NCBI GenBank assembly: GCA_905221065.1 | Contig: CAJNBS010000006.1 | Coordinates: 1 to 64,000 of the forward strand | Direction: 5' to 3' | From: a bacterium | GTDB taxonomy: Bacteria; Bacillota; Bacilli; Lactobacillales; Streptococcaceae | DNA: 64,000 bases | Shown here: positions 54,387-64,000 of the stretch, piece by piece | Numbering within the stretch: the stretch's first letter is position 1 | Layout: every line of letters starts with the position of its first letter | The notes under the pieces: model-generated | Databases searched by the model: none | Seen by the model: only the letters and a program-made list of their open reading frames with translations | What the model was told of the DNA's origin: nothing | Program-made: the position numbers and the translations under genes

Positions 54387-56798
54387 ATGATAAGGAATAA
54401 AAAACAAGATTATGTACTGACCTACAAGCAACCAGTTTCAACCACTTATAAGGGGTGGGAAGAAGAGGCTTTACCGATAGGCAATGGTTCTTTAGGGGCT
54501 AAAGTCTTTGGACTTGTAGGGGCTGAGCGGATTCAATTCAATGAAAAAAGTCTCTGGTCTGGAGGTCCACTTCCTGATAGTTCAGATTATCAGGGTGGAA
54601 ATCTTCAGGACCAGTATAGTTTTTTGGCTGAAATTCGGCAGGCTTTGGAAAATAGGGATTACAATACTGCTAAGGAATTGGCTGAACAGCATTTGGTCGG
54701 GCCCCAAACGAGTCAATATGGGACCTATCTGTCCTTTGGAGATATTTTCATTGAGTTCAGCCAGCAAGGTAATTCTCTGTCTCAGGTGACGGATTACCAG
54801 AGACAGCTGAATATCAGTAAGGCACTTGCGACGACTTCTTATGTACATAAAGGGACTATGTTTAAACGAGAAGCCTTTGCGAGTTTTCCAGATGATCTCT
54901 TGGTTCAGCATTTTACTAAGGAAGGGTTGGAAAGTCTAGATTTTACTATGGAACTGTCCTTGACGCGTGATTTGGCTTCTGATGGAAAGTATGAGCAGAA
55001 AAAGTCTGATTACAAGGAATGCCAACTGGATATCACTGATTCTCATATCTTGATGAAGGGACGGGTTAAGGATAATGACCTGCAGTTTGCTAGTTATCTA
55101 GCTTGGCAAACAGATGGAGACATTAGAGTCTGGTCGGATAAGGTTCAGATATCAGGAGCCAGTTATGCCAATCTCTTCTTGGCAGCTAAGACAGATTTTG
55201 CTCAAAATACTGCTAGCAATTATCGCAAGAAAATAGATTTAGTGCAACAGGTAATAGACTTGGTGGAGAGAGCTAAAGAAAAGGGTTATGACCAATTGAA
55301 ATCAAGGCATATTCAGGACTACCAAGCTTTATTTCAGCGTGTTCAATTGGATTTGGAGGCTGAAGTTGACGCATCCACTACAGATGATTTGTTAAAAAAT
55401 TATAAGCCACAAGAGGGGCGGGCTTTGGAGGAGCTGTTCTTCCAGTATGGGCGGTATTTATTGATTAGTTCTTCCAGAGATTGCCCAGATTCGTTACCAG
55501 CTAACCTGCAAGGTGTCTGGAATGCGGTTGACAATCCTCCTTGGAATTCGGACTATCACTTGAATATCAACCTGCAGATGAATTATTGGCCAGCCTACGT
55601 GACTAACCTCTTAGAGACGGCTTTTCCGGTCATCAACTATATCGATGATTTACGTGTTTATGGTCGCCTAGCGGCTACAAGGTATGCAGGAATCGTTTCT
55701 CAGAAAGGGGAGGAGAACGGTTGGTTGGTCCATACGCAAGCGACTCCTTTTGGTTGGACGGCACCTGGTTGGGATTACTATTGGGGCTGGTCGCCAGCTG
55801 CAAATGCGTGGATGATGCAAACTGTTTATGAGGCCTATTCATTTTACAGGGACCAAGACTATCTCAGGGAGAAAATTTATCCCATGTTGAGGGAAACGGT
55901 TCGTTTTTGGAATGCCTTTTTACATAAGGATCAGGAGGCCCAGCGTTGGGTGTCTTCTCCGTCTTACTCACCAGAACATGGTCCGATTTCGATTGGCAAT
56001 ACCTATGACCAATCTCTGATTTGGCAATTATTTCATGATTTTATTCAGGCTGCTCAAGAATTGAAATTGGATGAGGACTTGTTGACGGAAGTCAAAGAAA
56101 AATTTGATTTACTAAATCCTCTGCAAATCACTCAATCTGGTCGAATCAGAGAGTGGTATGAGGAGGAAGAACAGCATTTTCAAAATGAGAAGGTGGAGGC
56201 CCAACACCGGCATGCTTCCCATCTGGTGGGGCTTTATCCTGGAAATCTCTTTAGTCATAAGGGACAAGACTATCTTGATGCGGCGCGTGCTAGCCTCAAT
56301 GATCGTGGAGATGGGGGCACAGGTTGGTCCAAGGCTAATAAGATCAATCTCTGGGCGCGTTTGGGAGATGGCAATCGAGCCCATAAATTATTAGCAGAGC
56401 AGTTAAAGACATCCACCTTGCCCAATCTTTGGTGTAGCCATCCCCCTTTTCAGATAGATGGGAATTTTGGTGCTACTAGTGGCATGGTAGAAATGTTACT
56501 CCAGTCTCATACAGCTTATCTGGTGCCTCTAGCTGCCCTACCTGATGCATGGTCATCAGGTTCCATTTCAGGCTTAATGGCACGTGGACATTTTGAAGTT
56601 AGTATGCGCTGGGAGGATAAAAAACTCTTACAGATGACCATTTTATCAAGGAGTGGAGGAGATTTGCGCGTCTCTTATCCAGGTATTGAAAAAAGTGTGA
56701 TTGAAGTCAATCAAGAAAAAGCAGAAGTGAAATGCATGGGGAAAGATTGTATTTCAGTGGAGACTGCAGAAGGCGATCTTGTTCAGTTTTATTTTTAA
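54387..56798 (+). CDS. GH95 alpha-L-fucosidase-like glycoside hydrolase
   Basis: 803 aa, the usual length of family GH95. The N-terminal beta domain begins KQPVSTTYKGWEEEALPIGNGSLGAKVFG. An (alpha/alpha)6 barrel carries WNSDYHLNINLQMNYWP, the region of the catalytic asparagines, and SPSYSPEHGPIS, the region of the general-acid glutamate. No signal peptide or anchor, so it acts in the cytoplasm on imported fucosylated glycans or has another substrate in this family. It has a weak ribosome site and lies just after gpmA's terminator. A RUP follows at 56856. Confidence 0.9.
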   Translation: MIRNKKQDYVLTYKQPVSTTYKGWEEEALPIGNGSLGAKVFGLVGAERIQFNEKSLWSGGPLPDSSDYQGGNLQDQYSFLAEIRQALENRDYNTAKELAEQHLVGPQTSQYGTYLSFGDIFIEFSQQGNSLSQVTDYQRQLNISKALATTSYVHKGTMFKREAFASFPDDLLVQHFTKEGLESLDFTMELSLTRDLASDGKYEQKKSDYKECQLDITDSHILMKGRVKDNDLQFASYLAWQTDGDIRVWSDKVQISGASYANLFLAAKTDFAQNTASNYRKKIDLVQQVIDLVERAKEKGYDQLKSRHIQDYQALFQRVQLDLEAEVDASTTDDLLKNYKPQEGRALEELFFQYGRYLLISSSRDCPDSLPANLQGVWNAVDNPPWNSDYHLNINLQMNYWPAYVTNLLETAFPVINYIDDLRVYGRLAATRYAGIVSQKGEENGWLVHTQATPFGWTAPGWDYYWGWSPAANAWMMQTVYEAYSFYRDQDYLREKIYPMLRETVRFWNAFLHKDQEAQRWVSSPSYSPEHGPISIGNTYDQSLIWQLFHDFIQAAQELKLDEDLLTEVKEKFDLLNPLQITQSGRIREWYEEEEQHFQNEKVEAQHRHASHLVGLYPGNLFSHKGQDYLDAARASLNDRGDGGTGWSKANKINLWARLGDGNRAHKLLAEQLKTSTLPNLWCSHPPFQIDGNFGATSGMVEMLLQSHTAYLVPLAALPDAWSSGSISGLMARGHFEVSMRWEDKKLLQMTILSRSGGDLRVSYPGIEKSVIEVNQEKAEVKCMGKDCISVETAEGDLVQFYF

Positions 56799-56855
56799 GA
56801 AGATAATGGAAGGCAGTGATTTGAGACTGACTTTTTTGAAGGATTTGAGAATGTA

Positions 56856-56960
56856 ATACTCTTCGAAAATCAAATTCAAACCACGTCAGCTTCGCCTTGC
56901 CGTACTCAAGTACAGCCTGCGGCTAGCTTCCTAGTTTGCTCTTTGATTTTCATTGAGTAT
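56856..56960 (+). repeat. RUP-type repeat element (copy 3)
   Basis: 105 bp, ATACTC to GAGTAT, preceded by TA, with a GTACTCAAGTAC centre. It lies between the fucosidase gene and the exporter operon, just upstream of the latter's leader. Confidence 0.87.
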
Positions 56961-57034
56961 GAGCAGTTTCCAACTAGTTGAAAAAGCGTTATAATGGTAA
57001 TAGGAAGTAATTTGTTTGAGAGAGGGTGGGTCTG

Positions 57035-57736
57035 ATGGCTTATATTGAGATGAAACACTGTTACAAACGTTATCAGGTTGGTGACACGGAGATTGTGGCC
57101 AATCGTGATGTGAATTTTGAAATTGAAAAAGGGGAGCTAGTGATTATCCTTGGTGCGTCTGGTGCTGGTAAGTCAACAGTTCTTAACCTTCTTGGGGGAA
57201 TGGACACCAATGATGAAGGAGAAATCTGGATTGATGGTGTCAATATTGCAGACTATAGTTCCCACCAGCGCACCAATTACCGTAGAAATGATGTGGGGTT
57301 TGTTTTTCAGTTTTATAATCTAGTTTCCAATTTGACTGCTAAGGAAAATGTGGAACTAGCTTCTGAAATCGTGACAGATGCCTTGGATCCTGAGCAGGTT
57401 TTGACAGATGTAGGTCTGGCTCATCGTCTTAATAATTTCCCAGCACAGCTTTCTGGAGGGGAGCAACAGCGAGTCTCCATTGCACGCGCAGTAGCCAAAA
57501 ATCCTAAAATCCTTCTTTGTGATGAACCGACTGGAGCCTTGGATTATCAGACGGGCAAGCAAGTCTTGAAGATTCTCCAAGACATGTCTCGTCAAAAAGA
57601 GGCAACAGTGATTATCGTGACTCACAATGGAGCTTTGGCGCCCATTGCTGATCGCGTGATTCATATGCACGATGCCTGTGTCAAGGATGTGGTGATCAAC
57701 CAGCATCCTCAGGATATTGACAGTTTGGAGTACTAG
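57035..57736 (+). CDS. ABC exporter ATP-binding protein (MacB/LolD type)
   Basis: 233 aa: Walker A GASGAGKS, signature [14 protein letters not shown], Walker [13 protein letters not shown] and HNGAL switch histidine. The sequence style is that of the LolD/MacB/FtsE group that works with FtsX-like permeases. ATG 57035 follows AGAGAGGG; a GTG at 57026 is the alternative. The next gene starts one base after its stop and encodes the partner. Confidence 0.92.
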   Translation: MAYIEMKHCYKRYQVGDTEIVANRDVNFEIEKGELVIILGASGAGKSTVLNLLGGMDTNDEGEIWIDGVNIADYSSHQRTNYRRNDVGFVFQFYNLVSNLTAKENVELASEIVTDALDPEQVLTDVGLAHRLNNFPAQLSGGEQQRVSIARAVAKNPKILLCDEPTGALDYQTGKQVLKILQDMSRQKEATVIIVTHNGALAPIADRVIHMHDACVKDVVINQHPQDIDSLEY

Positions 57737-57737
57737 C

Positions 57738-60446
57738 ATGATTAAGCGAAAAACCTATTGGAAGGACTTAATTCAGTCCTTCACAGGCTCCAAGGGGCGT
57801 TTTTTATCCATCTTGACCCTGATGATGTTGGGCTCTCTAGCCCTAGTAGGTCTCAAAGTAACTAGCCCCAATATGGAGGCGACCGCCAATGCTTATTTAA
57901 CCACTGCTCAAACCTTGGATTTGGCAGTCATGTCTAACTATGGCTTGGATCAAGCAGATCAAGAAGAACTAGAGCAGACTCAGGGCGCAGAAGTCGAGTT
58001 TGGCTACTTGACAGATGTGGCTATGGATAATGGGCAGGATGCCATTCGGCTGTATTCCAAACCAGAGCGAATTTCAACCTTTCAGCTAAGAGAGGGACGA
58101 CTTCCGCAGTCAGACCAGGAAATTGCTTTGGCAAGTCATCTGCAGAATCAATATAGCGTGGGACAGGAAATTAGTTTTAAAGAAAAAGAAGGCAGTCATT
58201 CCTCTTTAAAAGACTATACTTTTACCATTACTGGTTTTGTGGATTCGGCTGAAATTCTCTCCCAGCGGGATATGGGCTATGCAGGAAGCGGAAGCGGGAC
58301 TCTGACAGCCTACGGGGTGGTTTTACCTAGCCAGTTTGATCAAAAAGTCTATAATATAGCTCGTTTGAAATATCAAGATTTAGCAGGCTTAAATGCCTTT
58401 TCATCAGCTTATGAAGAAAAATCCAAGCAACATCAGGAAGACCTTGAACAAGCTTTATCAGATAATGGCAAGGCACGTCTGCAACTCTTGAAAAAAGAGG
58501 GTCAAGAATCTATCGATAAGGGTCAAGAGACCCTTGATAAGGCTCAGGTAAATTTGCAGGAAGGCAAGCGTCGTTTAGCAACTGCTCAAGCTCGTTTACA
58601 GGCGCAGGAAAGTCAACTAGTCTTGCTCCCTCAAGCTCAGAGAGACCAGGCCAGTGCTCAACTTACCCAAGCTAAGCAGGAATTGAGCAAGGAAGAAGAT
58701 AAACTAAAGCAAGCTGAACAAAATTTAGCCCAAGAAAAGGAAAAATTAGAAAAACATCAGCAAGTCTTGGATGATTTGGCTGAACCCAAGTATCAAGTCT
58801 ATAATCGTCAGACCATGCCAGGTGGTCAGGGCTATCTCATGTATAGCAATGCTACAGCCAGTATTCGGGCAGTGGGCAATATCTTTCCTGTGGTGCTTTA
58901 TGCTGTAGCAGCCATGGTGACCTTTACAACCATGACTCGCTTTGTGGATGAAGAGCGAACACATGCAGGGATTTTTAAGGCCTTGGGCTATCGCAGCAAG
59001 GATATTATCGCTAAATTTCTCCTCTATGGTCTAGTAGCTGGGACTGTCGGAACAGCTCTAGGTAGTATACTTGGCCATTATTTGCTAGCCAATGTGATTT
59101 CAAGTGTTATTACAAAAGGTATGGTGGTGGGAGAAACCCAGATTCAGTTCTATTGGAGCTATAGTATGCTAGCTCTAGGTTTGAGTTGGTTAGCGAGTGT
59201 GTTACCAGCCTATCTGGTGGCTAGGAGGGAACTTCACGATGAAGCAGCCCAGCTTTTACTGCCTAAACCACCTGTCAAAGGAGCTAAAATCTTACTAGAG
59301 CGCATCGGTTTTATCTGGCGTCGTCTCAGTTTTACCCATAAGGTAACAGCTCGCAATATCTTCCGTTATAAACAGCGGATGTTAATGACAATCTTTGGTG
59401 TGGCAGGTTCAGTCGCTCTGCTCTTTGCAGGCTTGGGAATTCAATCCTCTGTAGCAGGAGTTCCGTCTAGACAGTTTCAAGAAATCCAACAGTATCAAAT
59501 GATTGTCTCTGAAAATCCTAGTGCGACCAATCAAGACAAGGCAAGTCTAGAAGAAGTGTTGAAAGGGCAGGATATTCAAGCCTACCAGAAAATTTATTCT
59601 AAGACGCTAGACAAGGATTTCAAGGGTAAGGGTGGTCTTCAGACCGTTACCCTTATGATGACAGAGAAGGAAGATTTGACACCCTTTATCCATCTGCAAA
59701 ATCATCAGCAGGAGCTGACATTGAAAGATGGAGTCGTTATTACAACTAAACTAGCCCAGCTGGCAGGTGTCAAGGTTGGGCAGACTTTCGAAATTGAAGG
59801 TAAGGAACTAAAGGTTGCTGCCATTACTGAGAACTACGTTGGTCATTTTATTTATATGAGTCAAGCTAGCTATGAACAACTTTACGGACAGCTACCCCAA
59901 GCCAACACTTATTTGGTCTCGTTAAGAGATACCAGTGCTACTAGTATCGAAAGGAAGGCAGGCTTGCTTATGAATCAAGTTGCGGTGTCCAGTGTCGTCC
60001 AAAATGCTTCAGCCATTCGACTCTTTGACTCTGTCGCTAGTTCACTCAATCAGACCATGACCATCTTAGTCATCGTGTCGGTTCTATTGGCTATCGTTAT
60101 CCTCTACAATCTGACCAATATCAACGTGGCTGAGAGAATCCGTGAACTCTCTACTATCAAGGTTCTCGGCTTCCATAATAATGAAGTCACTCTCTACATT
60201 TACCGTGAGACGATTGTCTTGTCTCTTGTGGGAATCGTACTTGGTTTGGTCTCAGGTTTCTATTTACACCAATTTTTGATTCAAATGATTTCTCCTGCGA
60301 CTATTCTCTTTTATCCGCAGGTAGGCTGGGAGGTCTATGTAATCCCAGTGGCAGCAGTAAGCACCATTTTGACCCTGCTTGGTTTCTTTGTCAATCATCA
60401 TCTGAGAAAGGTTAATATGCTTGAAGCCTTGAAATCTGTAGAGTAA
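57738..60446 (+). CDS. FtsX-type ABC permease with extracellular coiled coil
   Basis: 902 aa. A membrane helix near residue 20 is followed by a large extracellular domain that includes a long coiled coil (about 225-345, rich in Gln, Lys and Glu heptads). Two FtsX-like blocks with three helices each follow (about 370-490, and after 770). A second extracellular domain lies between (about 560-750). This layout matches MacB-like or Vex-like exporters that handle peptides or envelope signals. It pairs with the ATPase upstream. Substrate unknown. Confidence 0.88.
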   Translation: MIKRKTYWKDLIQSFTGSKGRFLSILTLMMLGSLALVGLKVTSPNMEATANAYLTTAQTLDLAVMSNYGLDQADQEELEQTQGAEVEFGYLTDVAMDNGQDAIRLYSKPERISTFQLREGRLPQSDQEIALASHLQNQYSVGQEISFKEKEGSHSSLKDYTFTITGFVDSAEILSQRDMGYAGSGSGTLTAYGVVLPSQFDQKVYNIARLKYQDLAGLNAFSSAYEEKSKQHQEDLEQALSDNGKARLQLLKKEGQESIDKGQETLDKAQVNLQEGKRRLATAQARLQAQESQLVLLPQAQRDQASAQLTQAKQELSKEEDKLKQAEQNLAQEKEKLEKHQQVLDDLAEPKYQVYNRQTMPGGQGYLMYSNATASIRAVGNIFPVVLYAVAAMVTFTTMTRFVDEERTHAGIFKALGYRSKDIIAKFLLYGLVAGTVGTALGSILGHYLLANVISSVITKGMVVGETQIQFYWSYSMLALGLSWLASVLPAYLVARRELHDEAAQLLLPKPPVKGAKILLERIGFIWRRLSFTHKVTARNIFRYKQRMLMTIFGVAGSVALLFAGLGIQSSVAGVPSRQFQEIQQYQMIVSENPSATNQDKASLEEVLKGQDIQAYQKIYSKTLDKDFKGKGGLQTVTLMMTEKEDLTPFIHLQNHQQELTLKDGVVITTKLAQLAGVKVGQTFEIEGKELKVAAITENYVGHFIYMSQASYEQLYGQLPQANTYLVSLRDTSATSIERKAGLLMNQVAVSSVVQNASAIRLFDSVASSLNQTMTILVIVSVLLAIVILYNLTNINVAERIRELSTIKVLGFHNNEVTLYIYRETIVLSLVGIVLGLVSGFYLHQFLIQMISPATILFYPQVGWEVYVIPVAAVSTILTLLGFFVNHHLRKVNMLEALKSVE

Positions 60447-60489
60447 GGTAGTTATTTTTAGTAGCTTGAACTTCTATTTACTCGTAAAC

Positions 60490-60543
60490 AAAAATCCTCC
60501 GTTTAAAAGAGCAGGAAACTCTTTGTGACAGAGGATTTTTTTC
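60490..60543. terminator. Bidirectional terminator between the exporter and tpxD
   Basis: AAAATCCTC pairs with GAGGATTTT, with an inner AAAGAG/CTCTTT stem; T-runs on both strands. Confidence 0.88.
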
Positions 60544-61034
60544 TATAGGGCTTTAGCTGCTGCAATTGCGGCTTCGAAGTTTGGTTCAGAGTTGATATTG
60601 TCCACGTATTCAACGTAGCGGATTGTATTATCAGTATCAAGGACAAAGACTGCACGTGCCAATAGGTGCCACTCATTGATTAAGAGAGCATAATCACGTC
60701 CAAAGGAATGGTCAAAATAGTCTGAAAGCATGATGGCATTTTCAATTCCTTCAGCACCGCACCAACGTTTTTGAGCAAAGGGTAGGTCCATGGAAACAGT
60801 CAAGACGACCGTGTTGTCAAGTCCAGCCAGTTCTTCATTAAAACGACGCGTTTGAGTTGAGCAGATGCCTGTATCGATAGAAGGAACGACACTCAAAACT
60901 TTTTTCTTCCCATCAAAATCAGATAGAGATTTTTTAGAAAGGTCTGTTGTAGTGAGAGAAAAATTAAGTGCCTTGTCGCCGACTTGTAGTTGTTTACCTG
61001 TAAAGCTAACAGGATTTCCGAGAAAAGTTACCAT
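60543..61034 (-). CDS. tpxD: Thiol peroxidase
   Basis: 163-aa atypical 2-Cys peroxiredoxin (Tpx, also called PsaD) that reduces hydrogen peroxide. The peroxidatic cysteine is in [14 protein letters not shown] and the resolving cysteine in KRWCGAEG. The start [11 protein letters not shown] follows TTGGAGTATCTT; an upstream frame is not used. It lies downstream of psaA but a terminator separates them. Confidence 0.96.
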   Translation of the reverse strand: MVTFLGNPVSFTGKQLQVGDKALNFSLTTTDLSKKSLSDFDGKKKVLSVVPSIDTGICSTQTRRFNEELAGLDNTVVLTVSMDLPFAQKRWCGAEGIENAIMLSDYFDHSFGRDYALLINEWHLLARAVFVLDTDNTIRYVEYVDNINSEPNFEAAIAAAKAL

Positions 61035-61115
61035 AAGATACTCCAATCTTTTTTCTTCCATTTTAGCTAAAACAGTTAGAATTTTCCAATGATTTGACCG
61101 GAAATATGGGCAGAG

Positions 61116-61149
61116 AAAAAACGTCAATTCGGAAAAGAATGACGTTTTT
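61116..61149 (-). terminator. Terminator of the psa operon
   Basis: AAAAACGTCA pairs with TGACGTTTTT. On the minus strand a T-run follows, before the tpxD gene. Confidence 0.85.
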
Positions 61150-61158
61150 CAGAGGCTT

Positions 61159-61272
61159 ATACTCAATGAAAATCAAAGAGCAAACTAGGAAACTAGCCGC
61201 AGGTTGCTCAAAGCACCGCTTTGAGGTTGCAGATAAAGCTGACGTGGTTTGAATTTGATTTTCGAAGAGTAT
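61159..61272 (-). repeat. RUP-type repeat element (copy 4, variant centre)
   Basis: 114 bp in minus orientation. The ends match the other copies (ATACTC to GAGTAT), but the centre holds CTCAAAGCACCGCTTTGAG, as in the longer RUP variants. Its first base is the last A of the psaA stop codon. Confidence 0.85.
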
Positions 61273-62201
61273 TATTTTGCCAATCCTTCAGCAATCTTAT
61301 CAAGGTTGTATTTCATCATGTTGTAGTAGCTGTCGCCTTCTTTACCTTGTTCTGCGATAGAGTCAGTAAAGATTTGTGCGTAGATTGGGATGTTTGTGTC
61401 TTGAGAAACAGTTTTCATTGGACGGTCATCCACACTTGATTCTACAAAGAGTGAAGGAGTTTTTGTTTGGCGAAGTTTTTCAACCAAAGTCTTGATTTGG
61501 TCAGGTGTTCCTTCTTCTTCAGTGTTGATTTCCCAGATGTAGGCACTTGGGACACCGTAGGCTTTAGAGAAGTATTTGAAGCATCCTTCGCTGGTTACGA
61601 TAAGTTTTTTCTCAGCAGGGATGTTGTTAAATTTCTCCTTAGCTTCCTTATCAAGTTTGTCTAGTTTTTCAGTATATTCTTTGAGATTTTTTTCGTAGAA
61701 TTCCTTGTTGCTAGGGTCTTTAGCGCTCAATTGTTTTGCGATATTTTTAGCAAAGATCATCCCGTTTTCAAGGTTGAGCCAAGCGTGTGGGTCTTCTTTG
61801 CCTTTTTCGTTTTGGCCTTCAAGGTAGATAACATCAACGCCTTCGCTGACTGCAAAGTAGTCTTTGTTTTCAGTTTTCTTGGCATTTTCTACCAATTTTG
61901 TAAACCAAGCATTGCCACCTGTTTCAAGGTTGATACCGTTATAGAAAATCAAATCAGCTTGAGAAGTTTTCTTAACGTCTTCAGGAAGTGGTTCGTATTC
62001 GTGTGGGTCTTGACCAACAGGAACGATACTGTGAAGATCAATCTTGTCACCAGCAATATTTTTAGTAATATCAGCGATGATTGAGTTTGTAGCAACAACT
62101 TTTAGTTTTTGACCAGAAGCTGCATCTTTTTTTCCGCTAGCACATGCTACAAGAGCAATGACGGAAAGAAAGAGAACGAGTAATGTACCTAATTTTTTCA
62201 T
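61272..62201 (-). CDS. psaA: PsaA, manganese-binding lipoprotein
   Basis: 309-aa surface lipoprotein that binds Mn2+ (and Zn2+) for PsaBC. The signal peptide ends in the lipobox LVAC. Metal-ligand regions [24 protein letters not shown] and SVDDRPM are in order. ATG 62201 follows TTGGAGGATCTA. A RUP lies directly after the stop. Confidence 0.98.
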   Translation of the reverse strand: MKKLGTLLVLFLSVIALVACASGKKDAASGQKLKVVATNSIIADITKNIAGDKIDLHSIVPVGQDPHEYEPLPEDVKKTSQADLIFYNGINLETGGNAWFTKLVENAKKTENKDYFAVSEGVDVIYLEGQNEKGKEDPHAWLNLENGMIFAKNIAKQLSAKDPSNKEFYEKNLKEYTEKLDKLDKEAKEKFNNIPAEKKLIVTSEGCFKYFSKAYGVPSAYIWEINTEEEGTPDQIKTLVEKLRQTKTPSLFVESSVDDRPMKTVSQDTNIPIYAQIFTDSIAEQGKEGDSYYNMMKYNLDKIAEGLAK

Positions 62202-62232
62202 TAGATCCTCCAATTTATTGGGGTTTTGCCCC

Positions 62233-63081
62233 TTATTTTAACAAATGTTTATTTTTCAGTTTCAAATATCGTTGTTTTGGAGCGATAAAGAAGCTAATGA
62301 GAAAGAAACTAGCAGCTGTAAGCACGATACTAGAACCTGCCGCAACGTTAAAGCTATAGCCGATAAAGAGCCCCAAAACTGAAGCTATCGCTCCAAAGGT
62401 TGAGGAAAGGAAAATCATGCTTTTCAGGCTATTAGCATAGAGATAAGCAGTTGCCGCTGGGGTAATCAGCATGGCTACAATCAGGATAGTTCCGACACTT
62501 TGCATGGCTGTCACAGACACGAGAGTTAGGAGTACCATGAGTAAGTAGTGATAGAAATTGACAGGCATTCCCATGGCTTTAGCCAAGAGTTCATCAAAGG
62601 ATGTTATCAAGAGTTGCTTGAAGAAAATCCAGATTAACAAGAGAATGGCTGCCCCTACACCCATAGTAATAAACATATCCGTATCTTGGACGGCCAGGAT
62701 ATTACCAAAAAGAATATGGAAAAGGTCAGTTGAACTTTTAGCGACACTAATCAAGATGATACCGAGGGCTAAGAAAGAAGAAAAGGTAATGCCGATGGCG
62801 GTATCGCTTTTGATAATCGAGTTTCCCTTGATGTAGGTAATGATGATGGCAGCTAGCAATCCAAAGACAATGGCTCCGATAAAGAAGTCAAGGCCCAAGA
62901 TGAAGGAGAGGGCTACACCTGGTAAGACAGCATGTGAAATGGCATCTCCCATGAGTGACATCCCGCGTAGAATGATGAAACATCCTACAGCTCCAGCTAC
63001 GACCCCGATGACAATGGCTGTTATCAAGGCATTTTGTAAGAAATGGAATTTTTGTAATCCATCGATAAATTCTGCAATCAT
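62233..63081 (-). CDS. psaC: PsaC, manganese ABC transporter permease
   Basis: 282-aa ABC-3 type membrane protein with about eight helices, with [20 protein letters not shown] at the start and the [17 protein letters not shown] coupling region. It overlaps psaB by four bases and precedes psaA by 31 bp. Forms the channel for Mn2+. Confidence 0.97.
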   Translation of the reverse strand: MIAEFIDGLQKFHFLQNALITAIVIGVVAGAVGCFIILRGMSLMGDAISHAVLPGVALSFILGLDFFIGAIVFGLLAAIIITYIKGNSIIKSDTAIGITFSSFLALGIILISVAKSSTDLFHILFGNILAVQDTDMFITMGVGAAILLLIWIFFKQLLITSFDELLAKAMGMPVNFYHYLLMVLLTLVSVTAMQSVGTILIVAMLITPAATAYLYANSLKSMIFLSSTFGAIASVLGLFIGYSFNVAAGSSIVLTAASFFLISFFIAPKQRYLKLKNKHLLK

Positions 63082-63800
63082 AGGTCACCTCCATTGAAAA
63101 AGAGTCGATTACCGTAAGCTTCTTTGAGATTGGCTTCGGTAAAGGTTTCTTTGGTTGGACCAAAGGCAATCACTTCTCGATTGACAAGCAAGACTTGATC
63201 GAAGTAGTGGGGAACCTTGCTGAGGTCATGGTGGACGATGAGAACCGTCTTGCCAGCTTTTTTCAGATCTCTCAGCGTATTCATGATGATTTCCTCACTG
63301 ACAGAATCAATCCCAACAAAAGGTTCATCCAAGAGGATATAGTCGGCTTCCTGCACCAAGCATCTGGCAATCAAAACCCGCTGGAATTGACCTCCAGACA
63401 GTTGACTGATTTGACGTTCAGAGTAGTCAGCTAGGCCGACGATTTCAAGGGCTTCTTGCACTTTCTTCCAATGTTTAGCGTTTAAACTTCGAAAGAGAGG
63501 AATAGAGGGAAATAGTCCTAGCGAGACGCATTCCTTGACCTTGATGGGAAAGTTGTAGTCGATATTGATTTTTTGTTCGACATAGGCAATTCGGTGTAAG
63601 GATTTTTTAACTTCCTTGTCATCGAGAAATGCCTGACCTTGATGTGGGATAATTCCCAGCATCCCTTTTAATAATGTTGATTTCCCAGCACCGTTTGGAC
63701 CAATGATACCGGTAATTGTTGGTCCATGGAGCGCTAGTGAAATATCCTTAAGTGCCAACGTTTCTTTGTAGGAGACACTGAGGTTTTCGATACGTATCAT
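63078..63800 (-). CDS. psaB: PsaB, manganese ABC transporter ATPase
   Basis: 240 aa: Walker A GPNGAGKS, signature [13 protein letters not shown], Walker [15 protein letters not shown] 63800 follows GGCAGGAGGAATACAAG; an in-frame extension upstream is rejected. It heads the psaBCA operon, under the PsaR-type operator at 63843. Confidence 0.97.
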   Translation of the reverse strand: MIRIENLSVSYKETLALKDISLALHGPTITGIIGPNGAGKSTLLKGMLGIIPHQGQAFLDDKEVKKSLHRIAYVEQKINIDYNFPIKVKECVSLGLFPSIPLFRSLNAKHWKKVQEALEIVGLADYSERQISQLSGGQFQRVLIARCLVQEADYILLDEPFVGIDSVSEEIIMNTLRDLKKAGKTVLIVHHDLSKVPHYFDQVLLVNREVIAFGPTKETFTEANLKEAYGNRLFFNGGDL

Positions 63801-63824
63801 AAACTTGTATTCCTCCTGCCTCTT

Positions 63825-63853
63825 AATATACATTAAAAAAAAAATTAAGTCAA
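63825..63853 (-). promoter_or_regulatory. psaBCA promoter
   Basis: On the minus strand, -35 TTGACT (63848-63853), 17-bp spacer, -10 TATATT (63825-63830). Confidence 0.85.
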
Positions 63854-63860
63854 GTTAATT
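63843..63860. promoter_or_regulatory. PsaR operator
   Basis: AATTAAGTCAAGTTAATT on the plus strand. Its complement contains AATTAACTTGACTTAATT, the known PsaR box of pneumococci. It covers the -35 of psaBCA, consistent with Mn2+-dependent repression. Confidence 0.85.
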
Positions 63861-63977
63861 TTTAAAAAAATTAAAATAATAACTGAAAAACAATAGAAAG
63901 TATCAGTTCATTTTTAATTGCATTCCCAGGTAATTTTTGTTAAGCTAAAAGCAAGTATAAATGAAAGCGAGAACAAG

Positions 63978-64000
63978 ATGACACGTTATCAAGATGATTT
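63978..64000 (+). CDS. pepO: Start of pepO (endopeptidase O), cut by the window edge
   Basis: Only seven complete codons, MTRYQDD, are present. They match the known start of pneumococcal PepO, and pepO is next to psaB in that species. A GCGAGAAC lies upstream. The rest is outside the window. Confidence 0.7.

Overview
The window is a chromosomal segment of a Streptococcus of the mitis group. Gene order and protein sequences closely follow the pneumococcal stretch that runs from nrdR-dnaB-dnaI-der through the sialic acid locus, pbp2b, the dcw/ylm division cluster and psaBCA (family knowledge and memory, not a search). Two things argue against a typical pneumococcus and for S. mitis or a close relative: the sialidase is a 1981-residue fusion carrying two serine protease domains, and no nanB cluster lies between it and nanE. 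RUP-type repeats, extended -10 promoters, cre-like sites and a PsaR-type operator all fit this group.

Layout. 1-2.9 kb: an Rgg-type regulator, then on the minus strand a GntR(YtrA)-ABC ATPase-permease operon. 3.0-7.6 kb: nrdR, the primosome genes dnaB and dnaI, an oxidoreductase and der. 7.6-10.4 kb: an AT-rich accessory set of membrane proteins with an ABC ATPase. 10.5-18.7 kb: secA, two tandem DAHP synthases, acpS, alr, recG. 18.7-35.8 kb: the sialic acid region, consisting of a tiny transcription unit, an acetyl esterase, the protease-sialidase, nanE, a SatABC-type importer, YhcH-like and DUF624 proteins, N-acetylneuraminate lyase, a ROK kinase, an inserted RelBE module and the RpiR-type regulator. 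36-42.7 kb: pbp2b, recR, ddl, murF, a NUDIX hydrolase and a YwaF-like membrane protein. 42.9-51.8 kb: ftsA, ftsZ, ylmE, sepF, ylmG, ylmH, divIVA, then a T-box leader and ileS. 52-60.4 kb: a nucleotidyltransferase, a small membrane protein, gpmA, a GH95 fucosidase and a MacB/FtsX-type exporter. 60.5-64 kb: psaBCA-tpxD on the minus strand and the first codons of pepO.

How it works together. The surface sialidase releases host sialic acid. SatABC imports it; lyase, kinase and epimerase carry it to GlcNAc-6-phosphate. The promoters of nanE and of the lyase operon share a phase-locked architecture: a TCTGAAA-N4-TTTCAGA palindrome, a second GAAACT half-site 43 bp further on and a cre-like -35 at 72 bp. 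This looks like paired control by the RpiR regulator and catabolite repression. The acetyl esterase promoter carries the same motif.

The most unusual items are the double-protease sialidase, the RelBE module sitting between two copies of one bidirectional terminator, the palindrome-controlled 20-codon gene upstream of the esterase, and two RUP elements inserted exactly in stop codons. I found no tRNA, rRNA, CRISPR array or complete insertion sequence.
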